In this document: piece by piece, positions 34,732 through 44,050 of the stretch
Layout: each line of letters starts with the position of its first letter
Numbering within the stretch: position 1 is the first letter of the stretch
Made by a program: the position numbers and the translations under genes
Notes under the pieces: model-generated
Seen by the model: the letters and a program-made list of their open reading frames with translations, nothing else
Told to the model about the DNA's origin: nothing
Databases searched by the model: none
Source of the DNA: Methylomonas fluvii
GTDB lineage: Bacteria; Pseudomonadota; Gammaproteobacteria; Methylococcales; Methylomonadaceae
Direction: 5' to 3'
Assembly: GCF_014850975.1 (NCBI RefSeq)
Contig: NZ_JACXST010000003.1
Span: 1,488,001-1,552,000, forward strand
Length of the DNA stretch: 64,000 nucleotides

Positions 34732-35997
34732 TCAAAAAATATTCATCTGAAAATCCAGCGTTCGTTCCGCTAACCAGACCAAAGCCACGGAGACGATGGA
34801 TGCCGAACCGGTTTTCATCACCAATACCGGATAATACCGGTAGCGGCTAAAGCCGGTTATCAAAGGCAAAACCGCACCGACAATCGCCAACTGCCCTGCT
34901 TCCACACCCAAATTAAAGCCCCATAGCGGTAATATCCGTTGCGTATCCGGCAAGCCCATGTCCAGCAGCACACTAGCGATACCCATGCCGTGAATCAAGC
35001 CGAAAGCAAAGGCAAACCAGGTGCGGCGTTTTACCAAGACCGGATAAATATTATTCAGCGCCGCCAATACCACCGACGCGGCAATGGCCGATTCCACCCA
35101 GCGGGACGGCAGTGAAATGTAGTGCAACACGGTCAGACTCAAGGTTAATGAATGTGCCAGTGTAAAGGCTGTAACCACCCCCAGCACGTCGAAAAATACC
35201 GACTTAAAGCTGGGTTTTGGCTGCCAAACGCCCTTCTCCCATGCCAAAGCCGCCGGCAGCAACAGACTCAGCAAAAATAGGATATGGTCAAAGCCGATCC
35301 AGATATGCCAAAGCCCTTCGTAACTAAAATGGCCCAACGTTCGCCACCAGGATTGCTCAGCGTCCAAGATAAACTCGCTGGTTTGCCGATCCGGACTAAA
35401 GATCGCAGTATCGGTTTGACCGGCATGAACAACGCTTATCAGCCCGCGATGCTGCGGGTCGAGATCGAAAAGCAAGCGATATTCTATCGACAACGGCCCG
35501 GACGCAGACGGACAAATCGCCCGGAAATTTAATACGGCGTAATGACCATCGCTGTGTTCGTCCACCCGTAAATCCCCTGCCTGCAGCGAACAGACTTGCT
35601 TAGCCATCGTCATTTGCAAACGACTCAGCGCATAGGCATACACAACATCCCGACTATTTCGCAACTCCGCCCAGGTAATATTGCCGTCGTCGTTGGTATC
35701 CAAACCCAAGGCGTAATCCAGGTCGCGTAAGGCAATATCCCATTGCCCGGAGATCTGCTGCCCGTCAACCTGCACCGTCATGTAACTATCGCTGGCCTTA
35801 TGGGCAAAAACGCTAAAACTTGCAGTCAGCAGCCAGACCATGATTAACCCGACCCAAATGACCCCGGGTATTCGGTTCGAGCCTAACCCGTCTAAGCTTG
35901 GCGGGGCCTGCCCGTCGACAGGCCTGCCGTGAGCGCAGTCGAGAGGCCCAGGGCAAACAGTATTTAAGGGGTGAAGTAATTTTTCCGGCCCGTTCAT
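34732..35997 (-). CDS. HupE/UreJ-family membrane protein with exported N-terminal domain
   Basis: The N-terminal 200 residues after the hydrophobic segment (IWVGLIMVWLLTASFSVFAH) form an exported domain with an EF-hand-like DTNDDGNITWAEL. The C-terminal half is the HupE/UreJ domain with about six helices and the His-rich motif HIWIGFDHILFLLSLLLP, then TAFTLAHSLTLSL and GLIHGMGIASVLL. These are metal (nickel-like) transport motifs. The start overlaps the upstream TPR gene (ATGA). The first 40 residues (PLDCAHGRPVDGQAPPS) are translated from a REP-like palindrome (about 35895-35950), so the true N-terminus is uncertain. Its last 95 bases are repeated at 30778. Confidence 0.82.
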   Translation of the reverse strand: MNGPEKLLHPLNTVCPGPLDCAHGRPVDGQAPPSLDGLGSNRIPGVIWVGLIMVWLLTASFSVFAHKASDSYMTVQVDGQQISGQWDIALRDLDYALGLDTNDDGNITWAELRNSRDVVYAYALSRLQMTMAKQVCSLQAGDLRVDEHSDGHYAVLNFRAICPSASGPLSIEYRLLFDLDPQHRGLISVVHAGQTDTAIFSPDRQTSEFILDAEQSWWRTLGHFSYEGLWHIWIGFDHILFLLSLLLPAALAWEKGVWQPKPSFKSVFFDVLGVVTAFTLAHSLTLSLTVLHYISLPSRWVESAIAASVVLAALNNIYPVLVKRRTWFAFAFGLIHGMGIASVLLDMGLPDTQRILPLWGFNLGVEAGQLAIVGAVLPLITGFSRYRYYPVLVMKTGSASIVSVALVWLAERTLDFQMNIF

Positions 35998-37169
35998 ACT
36001 CCGCTCCCACCAATTTGCGCGAGTAGCGTTTGCAGTCGCACATCTTGCAATTTGGACTCACTTAAAAAAGTCAGCAGCGGTTGAAGCTCTTTGCCGGCTG
36101 CCAGCGCCGATTCCAAGAAAATGCGCGCATCGCGCGGCTCGCGCTGCACGGCCCAATTGGCTTGCGCCAGCGCCAGCGCCGATTCAGGCTGGTTCAGCAC
36201 ATGCAATAAAAAACGCGCCTCATCGCCTTGATGGCTAGTATCGCCGCGCATGCGGCTGGCAGCAAAGCGAGCGGTCAGCGCGTCTATATGCACAGCGACA
36301 ATTGGCAGCCGCAATGCTTTTTCGGCAAAAGTCAGCCGCAGTAACAAGCCATCGGCACGCGTATCGTTGGCTAACAATTCCACCACCTCTTGGAAACGAT
36401 TCCGGTCTAATAAATAATCGGCATAGGTAGCCAACAGATAACCATTGCGGCGCGGCATTTGCAGCGCCTGCCGGTAATAACCGTCGGCCGCATCGGTATT
36501 ACCCATGCGCTCGGCCATTTCCGCCAGCGTGGTCAATGCCCATTGTTTATCTGCCGGTGCGGCACTTCGCACAGTGCTTACTGCGAGAGCCAACTGGCGA
36601 TAAGCAGTGTCGAGCTGGCCGGAAACACTCAGAATGGAATTTAGGCAAACTTGGCCAATCAGCGGCTCAGCTAATTTCAGCAAAGGTATACAACTGTTCC
36701 GCGCTTCGGCGTGTTGGCCTTGCACTTCCAAAATGGCCGCCCGCGTTAACCAGGCTTGTGCCAAGCGCGGCTGACGCGCCAAAGCCCGATGCAAATAGTC
36801 CAGGGCCGCCGGAAATTCGTGGCGATTTTGAAACAAGGTCGCTCGCAACGTCAGCACTTCGGCTGTCGGCTGCGCGACCGCCAGCCAAGGTGTCAATGCG
36901 GCTTCCGCGTAGCCGAAATAGCGTGGGTCGGATTCGGCGCGGCCCAGTTCTATATAGCGCCGGACTAAAGCTAACGCCGGTTCCAAGTCATTGGGCTGCG
37001 CCGCGACTTGTTTGCGCAAGTAACGAATTTCCAGCCAACTGTCGCCCCTGGCCGGCAAGACTTCGACGATTTCGTCATCGGTCTTGGGTAGATAAGCTTG
37101 CGCCTCTGCCTCTGCATCGCTGAACACAGCAACAGACATCAATAAACCTAATGTAAGCCAGTGCTTCAT
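35994..37169 (-). CDS. Exported TPR-repeat protein
   Basis: A 391-residue protein with a signal peptide (MKHWLTLGLLMSVAVFSDAE) and TPR-like helical repeats through most of its length: PAALDYLHRALARQPRLAQAWLTRAAI and a GYYRQALQMPRRNGYLLATYADYLL-type block are clear examples. TPR proteins act as scaffolds; here it presumably serves the envelope proteins of the same operon. GAGGAGTC lies before the ATG. It overlaps the HupE/UreJ gene by four bases. Confidence 0.8.
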   Translation of the reverse strand: MKHWLTLGLLMSVAVFSDAEAEAQAYLPKTDDEIVEVLPARGDSWLEIRYLRKQVAAQPNDLEPALALVRRYIELGRAESDPRYFGYAEAALTPWLAVAQPTAEVLTLRATLFQNRHEFPAALDYLHRALARQPRLAQAWLTRAAILEVQGQHAEARNSCIPLLKLAEPLIGQVCLNSILSVSGQLDTAYRQLALAVSTVRSAAPADKQWALTTLAEMAERMGNTDAADGYYRQALQMPRRNGYLLATYADYLLDRNRFQEVVELLANDTRADGLLLRLTFAEKALRLPIVAVHIDALTARFAASRMRGDTSHQGDEARFLLHVLNQPESALALAQANWAVQREPRDARIFLESALAAGKELQPLLTFLSESKLQDVRLQTLLAQIGGSGV

Positions 37170-37196
37170 TGACTCCTCCTTCGGATGGTTAGCTAA

Positions 37197-37222
37197 CAGG
37201 GGGCGAACGCAGCCGCCCCCTG
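37197..37222. other. Intra-operon hairpin
   Basis: A perfect 9-bp stem CAGGGGGCG / CGCCCCCTG between the DUF4331 and TPR genes. Without a T run it is more likely an mRNA stability or attenuation element than a terminator. Confidence 0.5.
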
Positions 37223-37229
37223 CCCTCTT

Positions 37230-38870
37230 CTAATTGTTTGGACAACTTCCCACAGCCAGGGAGACGGCATCGAAGCAACTGGCCTCACCAGGGTCGACAT
37301 GGCGGCTTTGCCGGCCGCTATTGGCAAAAGCGACATAAGGAAACACTTCCTGATAGCTTCTATCGTTGGTGTTAACGCCGTCTGCGATCCGGTTATTCGG
37401 AAAACTGTTAAACGCCGGATTCAACACCCCTACCACCGCTTGCGCGGCAATATCGGTGACGTCGTCGGAGACCCGCCGCCCGTTCGGAAAACCGGCGCTA
37501 TCGCCCGCCAGAAACGCCATGCGTTTGCGGGCGCTTGAGGGCGCGGGACCGATGCCGGTGTTCAAACGCAGCAAGTCAGCCACCGGCCCGCGCTGCGCTG
37601 GAGAACAGCCGGGACAAATCGGCGCGGCATAAAACACCAAGGGGCCTAGATCGAAACTGGGGTTGGCCGGATTAACGCGCGGTGGCGTTGGAATGGGTAC
37701 CGCACCGCCGTAAGCGGCGTTGACGACTCTAGCTAAAAGCGGGTCCAGCACATAACCGGCAAAACTCGCGTCGTCCTTAGGTTCGCTCATGCTGAATTTG
37801 TCTTTATCGCCGGTGCCGATCAACACTTCATTGATCAACGGGTTACCCATGCGCTGTATCTGCACATAGGCATTGGCGAGTTTGGGTTTGCCGCCCGGTC
37901 TATCGGCATACGCTTTGGTGCGTGGCCGCGAGGTGGTGGCGTAGGTGCCGATTACCGCCAAGGCTTCGCCGGCGCTATGTTGCTTGCCGTCCTGGGTGAG
38001 CATGGCGATAGGCAATTCGATGGCGATGGAATTGACGTTGTAACCGGACACGTCGTCGGACGCGAAGTTTTGGTTTTCCGCATCATTTTGATCTTCGGAA
38101 AACACCCCCGGCACGCCCACGCCGGACGCACCGGCCCTAAAGTTAAAGGTATCGAAAGTCGCGCCCAAATCGATGTAAAACGGATCGTCGACGGTACCGG
38201 CAAACACGCTAACCCCGCCGCCTAAATCATAAATTCCCTGGCTGGCCAGATTTTGATAGTTGGGCATGGTGCGCGGTCCGACGTTGGAAGGCACAGCGTA
38301 GAGCTTTTGCTGATTGGTCAGATCGATAACTTGCCGGTTGGCGCCCTTCCCTTTGATTAGCGTCACCGTATAACTTTGCCGCAACCCCAAACCTTCCGAG
38401 CCTGGGCCATCCAGCGCGGTAATGGCCGGCGGCACAATCAAGGTACCGGCTGCGATCGGGTTGGGTGAATTAGCCGGCGCTACAATGCCGGTGCCGGCAC
38501 CGACAAATCCGGTAAACACGCCGGGCGAGCGGTTTTCGGTTTTAAATCTGAACTGGAGGGTAATGTCTTCGTCGGCGTCGAAATTGTTATCCACTTTCAT
38601 TTCATACAAAATTTCCGGATCGAACGGAAAATAATTCGGGCCGTTGCTGGGTTCCAGCAAGGGATCGACATTCAGAATCATCGTCACCTTGCTGGGATCG
38701 TTATAACTGACAAAGGCATACCAATCGGTGATGTCGGCCTTGGTATCCAACGCAGTTAACGGTGCTTCGCGATGATTGGCGGCCTGAACGGACGGTAGGC
38801 CGCCCATTAATAGTAATGAGCTGGCGAACAGTGTCAGCGGCCAACGGCTGTTGTGATGTAAGTCTTTCAT
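37230..38870 (-). CDS. DUF4331 exported protein
   Basis: A 546-residue secreted protein. The signal peptide ends at PSVQAANHREAP, and the mature start ANHREAPLTALDTKADITDWY is the DUF4331 signature, followed by the DP-rich NYFPFDPEILYEMKVDNN block and a C-terminal DGVNTNDRSYQEVFPYVA block. Cysteines cluster in PICPGCSP and near the end. Family function is unknown; members are often secreted and controlled by ECF sigma factors. ATG 38870 follows GAGGAATTTGATT, so the start five codons upstream is rejected. Second gene of the operon. Confidence 0.9.
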   Translation of the reverse strand: MKDLHHNSRWPLTLFASSLLLMGGLPSVQAANHREAPLTALDTKADITDWYAFVSYNDPSKVTMILNVDPLLEPSNGPNYFPFDPEILYEMKVDNNFDADEDITLQFRFKTENRSPGVFTGFVGAGTGIVAPANSPNPIAAGTLIVPPAITALDGPGSEGLGLRQSYTVTLIKGKGANRQVIDLTNQQKLYAVPSNVGPRTMPNYQNLASQGIYDLGGGVSVFAGTVDDPFYIDLGATFDTFNFRAGASGVGVPGVFSEDQNDAENQNFASDDVSGYNVNSIAIELPIAMLTQDGKQHSAGEALAVIGTYATTSRPRTKAYADRPGGKPKLANAYVQIQRMGNPLINEVLIGTGDKDKFSMSEPKDDASFAGYVLDPLLARVVNAAYGGAVPIPTPPRVNPANPSFDLGPLVFYAAPICPGCSPAQRGPVADLLRLNTGIGPAPSSARKRMAFLAGDSAGFPNGRRVSDDVTDIAAQAVVGVLNPAFNSFPNNRIADGVNTNDRSYQEVFPYVAFANSGRQSRHVDPGEASCFDAVSLAVGSCPNN

Positions 38871-38962
38871 AATCAAATTCCTCATTAGCTAATGTCGCAG
38901 CTTCAGCCAGCTGCGTTAGGGAATACGCGGAAAATCGGCAAACGGATGCCGGAAAATGGAAT

Positions 38963-39652
38963 TTATGCCAAACGGACCGGGCTGGCCGCTTGCGCGTCGG
39001 CTCGCGGCGCGGATCTAGCCTTGCCCAGCCGGCCACCGAGCACGAACAAGCCGGACAAACTCAACAGCATCAAGGTTGGGGGTTCCGGTACGCTGGCAAT
39101 CTGGGCATTAGCGACGTTGAGAATGTGTAAATTCCAAGCTGCCGTGCGATTCGGTTCGACCGGATCGCCATTGCTATCGGTTAACGAACCTTCGCAAAAC
39201 CGGCCGTTCGAACAACCGAAAGCGGCGGTGAATTGCGGATCGGCATCCCTTAAAAAACCATCGGCTAGCGCGGTACTGACCGAAAAGTTGTCGTATTGAG
39301 TCAAGGTTGCCAGGTAATTCCCGGCGACCAGATTGATGGCCAGATAACTGTCGAATTCACCGTAATTGAAATTAACCCCGTTCGACAATTGGCTGCCGCC
39401 CAAATCGCCGTCGTCTTGCTCGGCCAATTGGTTGCCGGCACCGTCCCACAGCGTCAAAATCGGATCGAAACCGCCGCCCAACCAGGACGAGGTAAACAAG
39501 GTCACCGTGCCGGGCGAGCCGAGCGAAAAGGCAAAGCTCAGCTTATCGTTATCGTTGGCAAAGTTGCCGTTAAAATCAAAGTCCGCGGCCGCAACCGCCG
39601 TGGCTGCAGTCAGGCAGGCGCCCAACAACGCAACCGGAAATAGCTTTTTCAT
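38963..39652 (-). CDS. PEP-CTERM exported protein (DVUA0089-like)
   Basis: A 229-residue secreted protein: signal peptide (LFPVALLGACLTAATAVAAA), a beta-sandwich of the DVUA0089/pre-peptidase type (LFTSSWLGGGFDPILTLWD...LAEQDDGD...YLATLTQYDNF), and a SVPEPPTLMLLSLSGLFVLG tail followed by Arg/Lys, a textbook PEP-CTERM signal. ATG 39652 with GAGGAAGCCACG before it is preferred over upstream in-frame starts. It is the first gene of the operon, with an ECF-type promoter motif 98 bp upstream. Confidence 0.85.
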   Translation of the reverse strand: MKKLFPVALLGACLTAATAVAAADFDFNGNFANDNDKLSFAFSLGSPGTVTLFTSSWLGGGFDPILTLWDGAGNQLAEQDDGDLGGSQLSNGVNFNYGEFDSYLAINLVAGNYLATLTQYDNFSVSTALADGFLRDADPQFTAAFGCSNGRFCEGSLTDSNGDPVEPNRTAAWNLHILNVANAQIASVPEPPTLMLLSLSGLFVLGGRLGKARSAPRADAQAASPVRLA

Positions 39653-39750
39653 CGTGGCTTCCTCTAAGTCTGTGGTTAGAAATAGCAAGCCTCCAGCGGA
39701 TTTCGCATTCGGATGGTGAGACACGGCATTCGCGCCGGCTTGCGATGACT

Positions 39751-39779
39751 GATACGCGGCAAATTCGGCGGTGGATGCA
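39751..39779 (-). promoter_or_regulatory. ECF-type promoter motif before the PEP-CTERM/DUF4331 operon
   Basis: Read on the minus strand: TGCATCC, 16 bp, CGTATC, ending 98 bp before the ATG. The same elements with identical spacing occur before the sigma factor gene (40059-40087). TGATCC-N-CGTA-type promoters are known for RpoE/ChrR-like ECF sigma factors. Confidence 0.65.
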
Positions 39780-40058
39780 AAACAGGTAAAAAATATTTGC
39801 GGAGGGTTTTGTACAACGAGCTTGGTCCGTACTTGGCGCATAAGCATCTTTCGATAGCGAACGACACGGGCATTTAACCAGTGCAAAATCAGCCGCTTGA
39901 CTATTTGCCACGCGCAAACGGCTGTTTTATAGTGGTTCAACGGCCAACTCTTAGTGTCTGACCTCTTGAATGCGGCTACCAAATCTTGGCAAACCAAGAG
40001 AAATCCATATGCCTTATGTCGCCTGATTCACACTTTAAGTGCTATCCCACCATCGTCG

Positions 40059-40087
40059 TGCATCCAAACCAACCGATGCAGCGTATA
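40059..40087 (+). promoter_or_regulatory. ECF-type promoter motif before the sigma factor gene
   Basis: TGCATCC, 16 bp, CGTATA, ending 24 bp before the sigma factor ATG. Identity with the motif at 39751-39779 in both elements and in spacing suggests autoregulation. Confidence 0.65.
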
Positions 40088-40111
40088 GCTTTTTAAAGGG
40101 ACACGAGAACA

Positions 40112-40729
40112 ATGGCGGATAGCGATTTGAACGATGACGAGAACAGGCAACCAGCAACACCTGCCGACGAAGCCTTATTGCGGGAATGGCTTGGCGGCGT
40201 CGTGGATCAGGATCAAGCCGCGTTGGGTAAGTTGTACGACACCTTGGTTGATCAGGTCTACGGTCTGGCGCTACGGATCACCCGGCGGGCGCAATGCGCC
40301 GAAGAAGTGGTTCAAGACACGTTCTGGCAGATCTGGCGGCAGGCGCCGCGCTTCGATGCAGAGCGAGGTTCGGTAAAAGCCTGGGTGATGACGATGGCTC
40401 GCAGTCGGGCACTGGACGCCTTGCGGCAACTCGACGGTAACCTAAGTGAGTTGGAACCGGAGGCGCTGGCGCTGATCGAAGCCCCAGCCGACCAAATGCC
40501 ACCGGATTTACTATCGGCAGTGCAGCACGGCCATCGCTTGCAAACGGCCCTGGCGGCTTTGGAGCCCTTGCCCCGGCAATTGGTGTCTTTGGCTTTTTTC
40601 CGAGGTTTGAGCCACGACGAAATCGCCGCCTGCAGCGGTTTGCCCCTGGGTACCGTGAAATCGCATATCCGCCGGGCGTTGCAGACGATGCAGCAATTTT
40701 TGACAGCCGATACTGGCGAGGTTAACTAA
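40112..40729 (+). CDS. ECF RNA polymerase sigma factor
   Basis: A 205-residue sigma70-family factor. Region 2 is LGKLYDTLVDQVYGLALRITRRAQCAEEVVQDTFWQIW with the GSVKAWVMTMARSRALD helix; region 4 is LPRQLVSLAFFRGLSHDEIA...LGTVKSHIRRAL. It resembles the SigK/RpoE group paired with ChrR-like cupin anti-sigma factors. The cupin gene follows after 5 bp. It likely directs transcription of its own operon and of the divergent PEP-CTERM/DUF4331 operon. Confidence 0.93.
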   Translation: MADSDLNDDENRQPATPADEALLREWLGGVVDQDQAALGKLYDTLVDQVYGLALRITRRAQCAEEVVQDTFWQIWRQAPRFDAERGSVKAWVMTMARSRALDALRQLDGNLSELEPEALALIEAPADQMPPDLLSAVQHGHRLQTALAALEPLPRQLVSLAFFRGLSHDEIAACSGLPLGTVKSHIRRALQTMQQFLTADTGEVN

Positions 40730-40734
40730 GCAAT

Positions 40735-41574
40735 ATGACAAACAAATTCCCGCCTTTGGATAGCACAGACGCCACCGACTTGCAGCAGCTTGAAACGCTG
40801 CTGGCCGACGGCTTGGCACCGATTCCGGTTGCCGGCGCACGCCGCACTGCGCTACGCCAAGACCTGATGGCGCAAGTCACGGCCAGCCTTGCCAAACAAG
40901 CCGGCTTACTCACCGTGCGCGCCAGACACAGCCCCTGGCAACCCCTGAAAGCCGGCATCCGCGTCAAACCGCTCTGGGACGGTGGCCGGCAAGGCCATTC
41001 GGTATTGATCGAATTCGCCCCCGGCGCCAGCCTGATACCCCACCGCCACAACTGTCTGGAAGAAGGCATCGTGCTGCGCGGCGATTTGCAAATGGGCGAC
41101 TTGCGGCTCGGCCCCTTGGATTACCACGCCTCGCCGGCCGGCAGTCGGCACGGCGGGATAAGTTCGACGAATGGCGCATTGGCCTATTTGCGCGGTACGT
41201 CGCTGGGCGATAACCGTGAGGTATTGCGGGAAGTGTTGGGCGGTCTGCTGCCGTTTGGCAAGGATGATTCGGTTAGCGTGTTTGCCGGGCAAATAGACGA
41301 CTGGCAGGAAATAGCCCCCGGCGTCTGGAGAAAACCGCTGTGGCGGGACGGGGAACGCGAATCCAGCTTTTACCGCTTGGAAGCCGGCGCCAAATGCCCG
41401 GCACACGGCCATCAGCTGGAAGAGGAATGCATGATGCTGGACGGCGACTTGTTTATCGACGACCTTTTGCTGCGCGCCGGCGACTACCAACTGGCGCCGG
41501 CCGGCAGCGCGCACCGCGAGGTCTATACCGACGTTGGTGCGACGCTGTTCGTGCGCGGCGGCAGAGATTACTGA
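40735..41574 (+). CDS. ChrR-like double-cupin anti-sigma factor
   Basis: A 279-residue protein with two cupin domains. The first has IPHRHNCLEEGIVLRGDLQ and the second CPAHGHQLEEECMMLDGDL, each with the HxH...E metal pattern; both end in the PAGS-HG/PAGSAHRE motif. The HxxxCxxC zinc motif of classical ChrR N-terminal anti-sigma domains is missing; the N-terminal 60 residues are helical and could hold the sigma factor instead. ChrR in Rhodobacter senses singlet oxygen; the signal here is unknown. It ends the sigma operon. Confidence 0.85.
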   Translation: MTNKFPPLDSTDATDLQQLETLLADGLAPIPVAGARRTALRQDLMAQVTASLAKQAGLLTVRARHSPWQPLKAGIRVKPLWDGGRQGHSVLIEFAPGASLIPHRHNCLEEGIVLRGDLQMGDLRLGPLDYHASPAGSRHGGISSTNGALAYLRGTSLGDNREVLREVLGGLLPFGKDDSVSVFAGQIDDWQEIAPGVWRKPLWRDGERESSFYRLEAGAKCPAHGHQLEEECMMLDGDLFIDDLLLRAGDYQLAPAGSAHREVYTDVGATLFVRGGRDY

Positions 41575-41612
41575 CCGGTTTATCCGCGCCGGAGTACCCT
41601 GGCGGCTTAGCC

Positions 41613-43205
41613 TTAGTTGATGTCTTGACTGTTTAAATAGTCTTCATAATTACCACTGAAATCGACGATGCCGTTCGGCGTCAGTTCGATAATCCGCGTA
41701 GCCAGCGAGGAGACAAACTCACGGTCGTGGCTGACGAAAATCAGCGTGCCGGGGTAGTTTTCCAAAGCCGCGTTCAGCGATTCGATCGATTCCATATCCA
41801 AATGGTTGGTGGGTTCGTCCAAGACCATGACGTTATTTTTTTGCAGAATCAATTTGCCGAACAACATCCGGCCCTGCTCGCCACCGGAAATGACTTTGAC
41901 GGATTTGTAGATTTCGTCATTGGAAAACAGTAAACGTCCCAGCGTGCCCCGAATAGTTTGGTCGTCGTCCGATTCCTTACGCCATTGGCCCATCCATTCG
42001 ATCAGCGGCATGTCTTCGGCAAAATCTTCGGCATGATCCTGCGCAAAATAACCGACATCGGCATTCTCGGCCCATTTCACTTCGCCGCTGTCGGGCGTCA
42101 AATCGCCTACCAAAGTTTTCAATAAGGTGGACTTACCGATACCGTTGGGACCGATCACCGCCACCCGTTCGCCGACCGCGATCATCACATTCAAGTTTTT
42201 AAACAAGGGTTCCGTACCATAGCCTTTGGCCAAATCCTTGGCTTCCACCGCCAACCGGTACAATTTTTTAGCTTGATCGAAACGGATAAAAGGATTAACC
42301 CGGCTGGACGGTTTGACTTCGTCGAGCTTGATTTTTTCCAACTGTCGTGCGCGCGAGGTGGCTTGCTTGGCTTTGGAAGCATTCGCCGAAAACCGCGCCA
42401 CGAAGGTTTGCAGCTCAGCAATCTGAGCTTTTTTCTTGGCGTTGCCGGCTAGCAATTGTTCGCGTACCTGGGTCACGGCGGTCATGTAATCGTCGTAATT
42501 GCCCGGGTACACCCGCAATTCGCCATAGTCCAGATCGGCCATGTGGGTGCAGACGCTGTTCAGGAAATGCCGGTCATGCGAGATGATCACCATCGTCGAG
42601 TTGCGCTCGTTAAGAACATTTTCCAGCCAGCGGATGGTGTTGATGTCCAAGTTGTTGGTCGGCTCGTCCAGCAACATGATGTCCGGATTGGAGAACAAGG
42701 CTTGCGCCAACAGCACCCGCAATTTCCAGCCAGGTGCTACCGCACTCATCGGGCCGTTATGTTGTTCCAGTGGAATATCCAAACCCAGCAATAACTCGCC
42801 GGCCCTGGCCTCGGCGGTATAGCCACCGAATTCGGCGAATACTGTTTCCAGATCGGCGGCGCGCATGTAATCGTCTTCGCTGGCTTCCATATTGGCGTAA
42901 ATCGCGTCCCGTTCCGACATCGCCGCCCACATTTCGGCGTGGCCCATCATCACCACATCCAGCACTCTTTGCTCTTCGTAGGCAAATTGGTTTTGGCGCA
43001 AGATACCCACGCGCTCGTTGGCGTCGATGCTGACGTTGCCCGATGTAGGCTCCAAGTCGCCGCTAAGGATTTTCATGAAGGTAGACTTGCCGCAGCCGTT
43101 GGCACCGATCAAGCCGTAACGGTTGCCGTTGCCGAATTTGACGGAAACGTTTTCAAACAGGGGCTTAGCCCCGAATTGCATGGTGATATTAGCGGTAGAA
43201 ATCAA
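41613..43205 (-). CDS. ybiT: ABC-F family ATPase (YbiT-like)
   Basis: A 530-residue soluble ABC-F protein acting on ribosomes. Two ATP-binding cassettes: Walker [10 protein letters not shown] and GPNGIGKST; Walker [12 protein letters not shown] and [11 protein letters not shown]. The first signature motif is replaced by [18 protein letters not shown], which is characteristic of YbiT, while the second is [11 protein letters not shown]. The linker between cassettes (about residues 240-310) is Lys/Arg-rich and helical. Length equals that of E. coli YbiT. It stands alone on the minus strand. Confidence 0.93.
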   Translation of the reverse strand: MISTANITMQFGAKPLFENVSVKFGNGNRYGLIGANGCGKSTFMKILSGDLEPTSGNVSIDANERVGILRQNQFAYEEQRVLDVVMMGHAEMWAAMSERDAIYANMEASEDDYMRAADLETVFAEFGGYTAEARAGELLLGLDIPLEQHNGPMSAVAPGWKLRVLLAQALFSNPDIMLLDEPTNNLDINTIRWLENVLNERNSTMVIISHDRHFLNSVCTHMADLDYGELRVYPGNYDDYMTAVTQVREQLLAGNAKKKAQIAELQTFVARFSANASKAKQATSRARQLEKIKLDEVKPSSRVNPFIRFDQAKKLYRLAVEAKDLAKGYGTEPLFKNLNVMIAVGERVAVIGPNGIGKSTLLKTLVGDLTPDSGEVKWAENADVGYFAQDHAEDFAEDMPLIEWMGQWRKESDDDQTIRGTLGRLLFSNDEIYKSVKVISGGEQGRMLFGKLILQKNNVMVLDEPTNHLDMESIESLNAALENYPGTLIFVSHDREFVSSLATRIIELTPNGIVDFSGNYEDYLNSQDIN

Positions 43206-43351
43206 GAGAGTGTCCGAGGATTAAGAGTAAAAAGAGCGTTGTCGCCGCTTGAGGCGTAAGACGAAATAAATTAGGTTGACGCGAAAATCGGTTATTTTAC
43301 CAGACTTTAGTCGACGATCATTTACAGTAATGAGTCACTGACCATCCCCAC

Positions 43352-44038
43352 ATGAACGCACTGCCCGCCACCACAGAACAAATTTACCCCATCTTGTATA
43401 GCTTCCGCCGCTGCCCGTATGCGATGCGGGCGCGCATGGCCATTGCCGTAGCGGGACTGAGCGTCGTACTCAGAGAAATCGAGTTGAGCAATAAACCCGA
43501 AGCCATGCAGGCCATTTCGCCGAAAGGCACGGTGCCTGTATTGCTGTTACCCAACGGCGACGTCATCGAGCAAAGCTTGGAAATTATGCAGTGGGCCTTG
43601 GCGCAACACGATCCGCAAAACTGGCTGGAGCCATCTCCACAAGACGCGCAGAGATTGATTGAATGGAACGACGGCGCATTCAAACACTATTTAGACCGTT
43701 ACAAATACGCAGACCGCTATCCGGAACAAACACCAGCCGACTATCGTCAACAAGGCGAAGTGTTTTTAGCCGAGCTGGAAACCCGCTTGCAGCGGCACAA
43801 ATTCTTATGCGGCGATACTTTCAGTCTGGCCGATGCCGCCACGCTACCGTTTATCCGCCAGTTTGCCGCTGTGGATAATGCTTGGTTTGAAAGTTCGCCG
43901 TATCCAGCCCTGCAACAATGGCTGGACACGTTTTTAAGGTCCAATTTGTTTGCAGCGGTTATGCGAAAATACCCGCCCTGGAAAGTTGACGACCCGTTAG
44001 TCCTTTTCGGCAACGAGGCCGGCCTCGTATCATTTTAA
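43352..44038 (+). CDS. Glutathione S-transferase family protein
   Basis: A 228-residue two-domain GST-like protein. The thioredoxin-like N-terminus has SFRRCPYAMRARMAI, a CPYA motif typical of omega/GstO-like or glutaredoxin-like transferases, and the GTVPVLLLPNGDVIEQSLEIM glutathione-binding segment. The helical C-terminal domain carries LCGDTFSLADAATLPFIRQ. With an active-site Cys, it may act as a thiol transferase rather than a classic GST. A small membrane-protein gene follows by 12 bp. Confidence 0.9.
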   Translation: MNALPATTEQIYPILYSFRRCPYAMRARMAIAVAGLSVVLREIELSNKPEAMQAISPKGTVPVLLLPNGDVIEQSLEIMQWALAQHDPQNWLEPSPQDAQRLIEWNDGAFKHYLDRYKYADRYPEQTPADYRQQGEVFLAELETRLQRHKFLCGDTFSLADAATLPFIRQFAAVDNAWFESSPYPALQQWLDTFLRSNLFAAVMRKYPPWKVDDPLVLFGNEAGLVSF

Positions 44039-44050
44039 TAGGTGCCCGAC

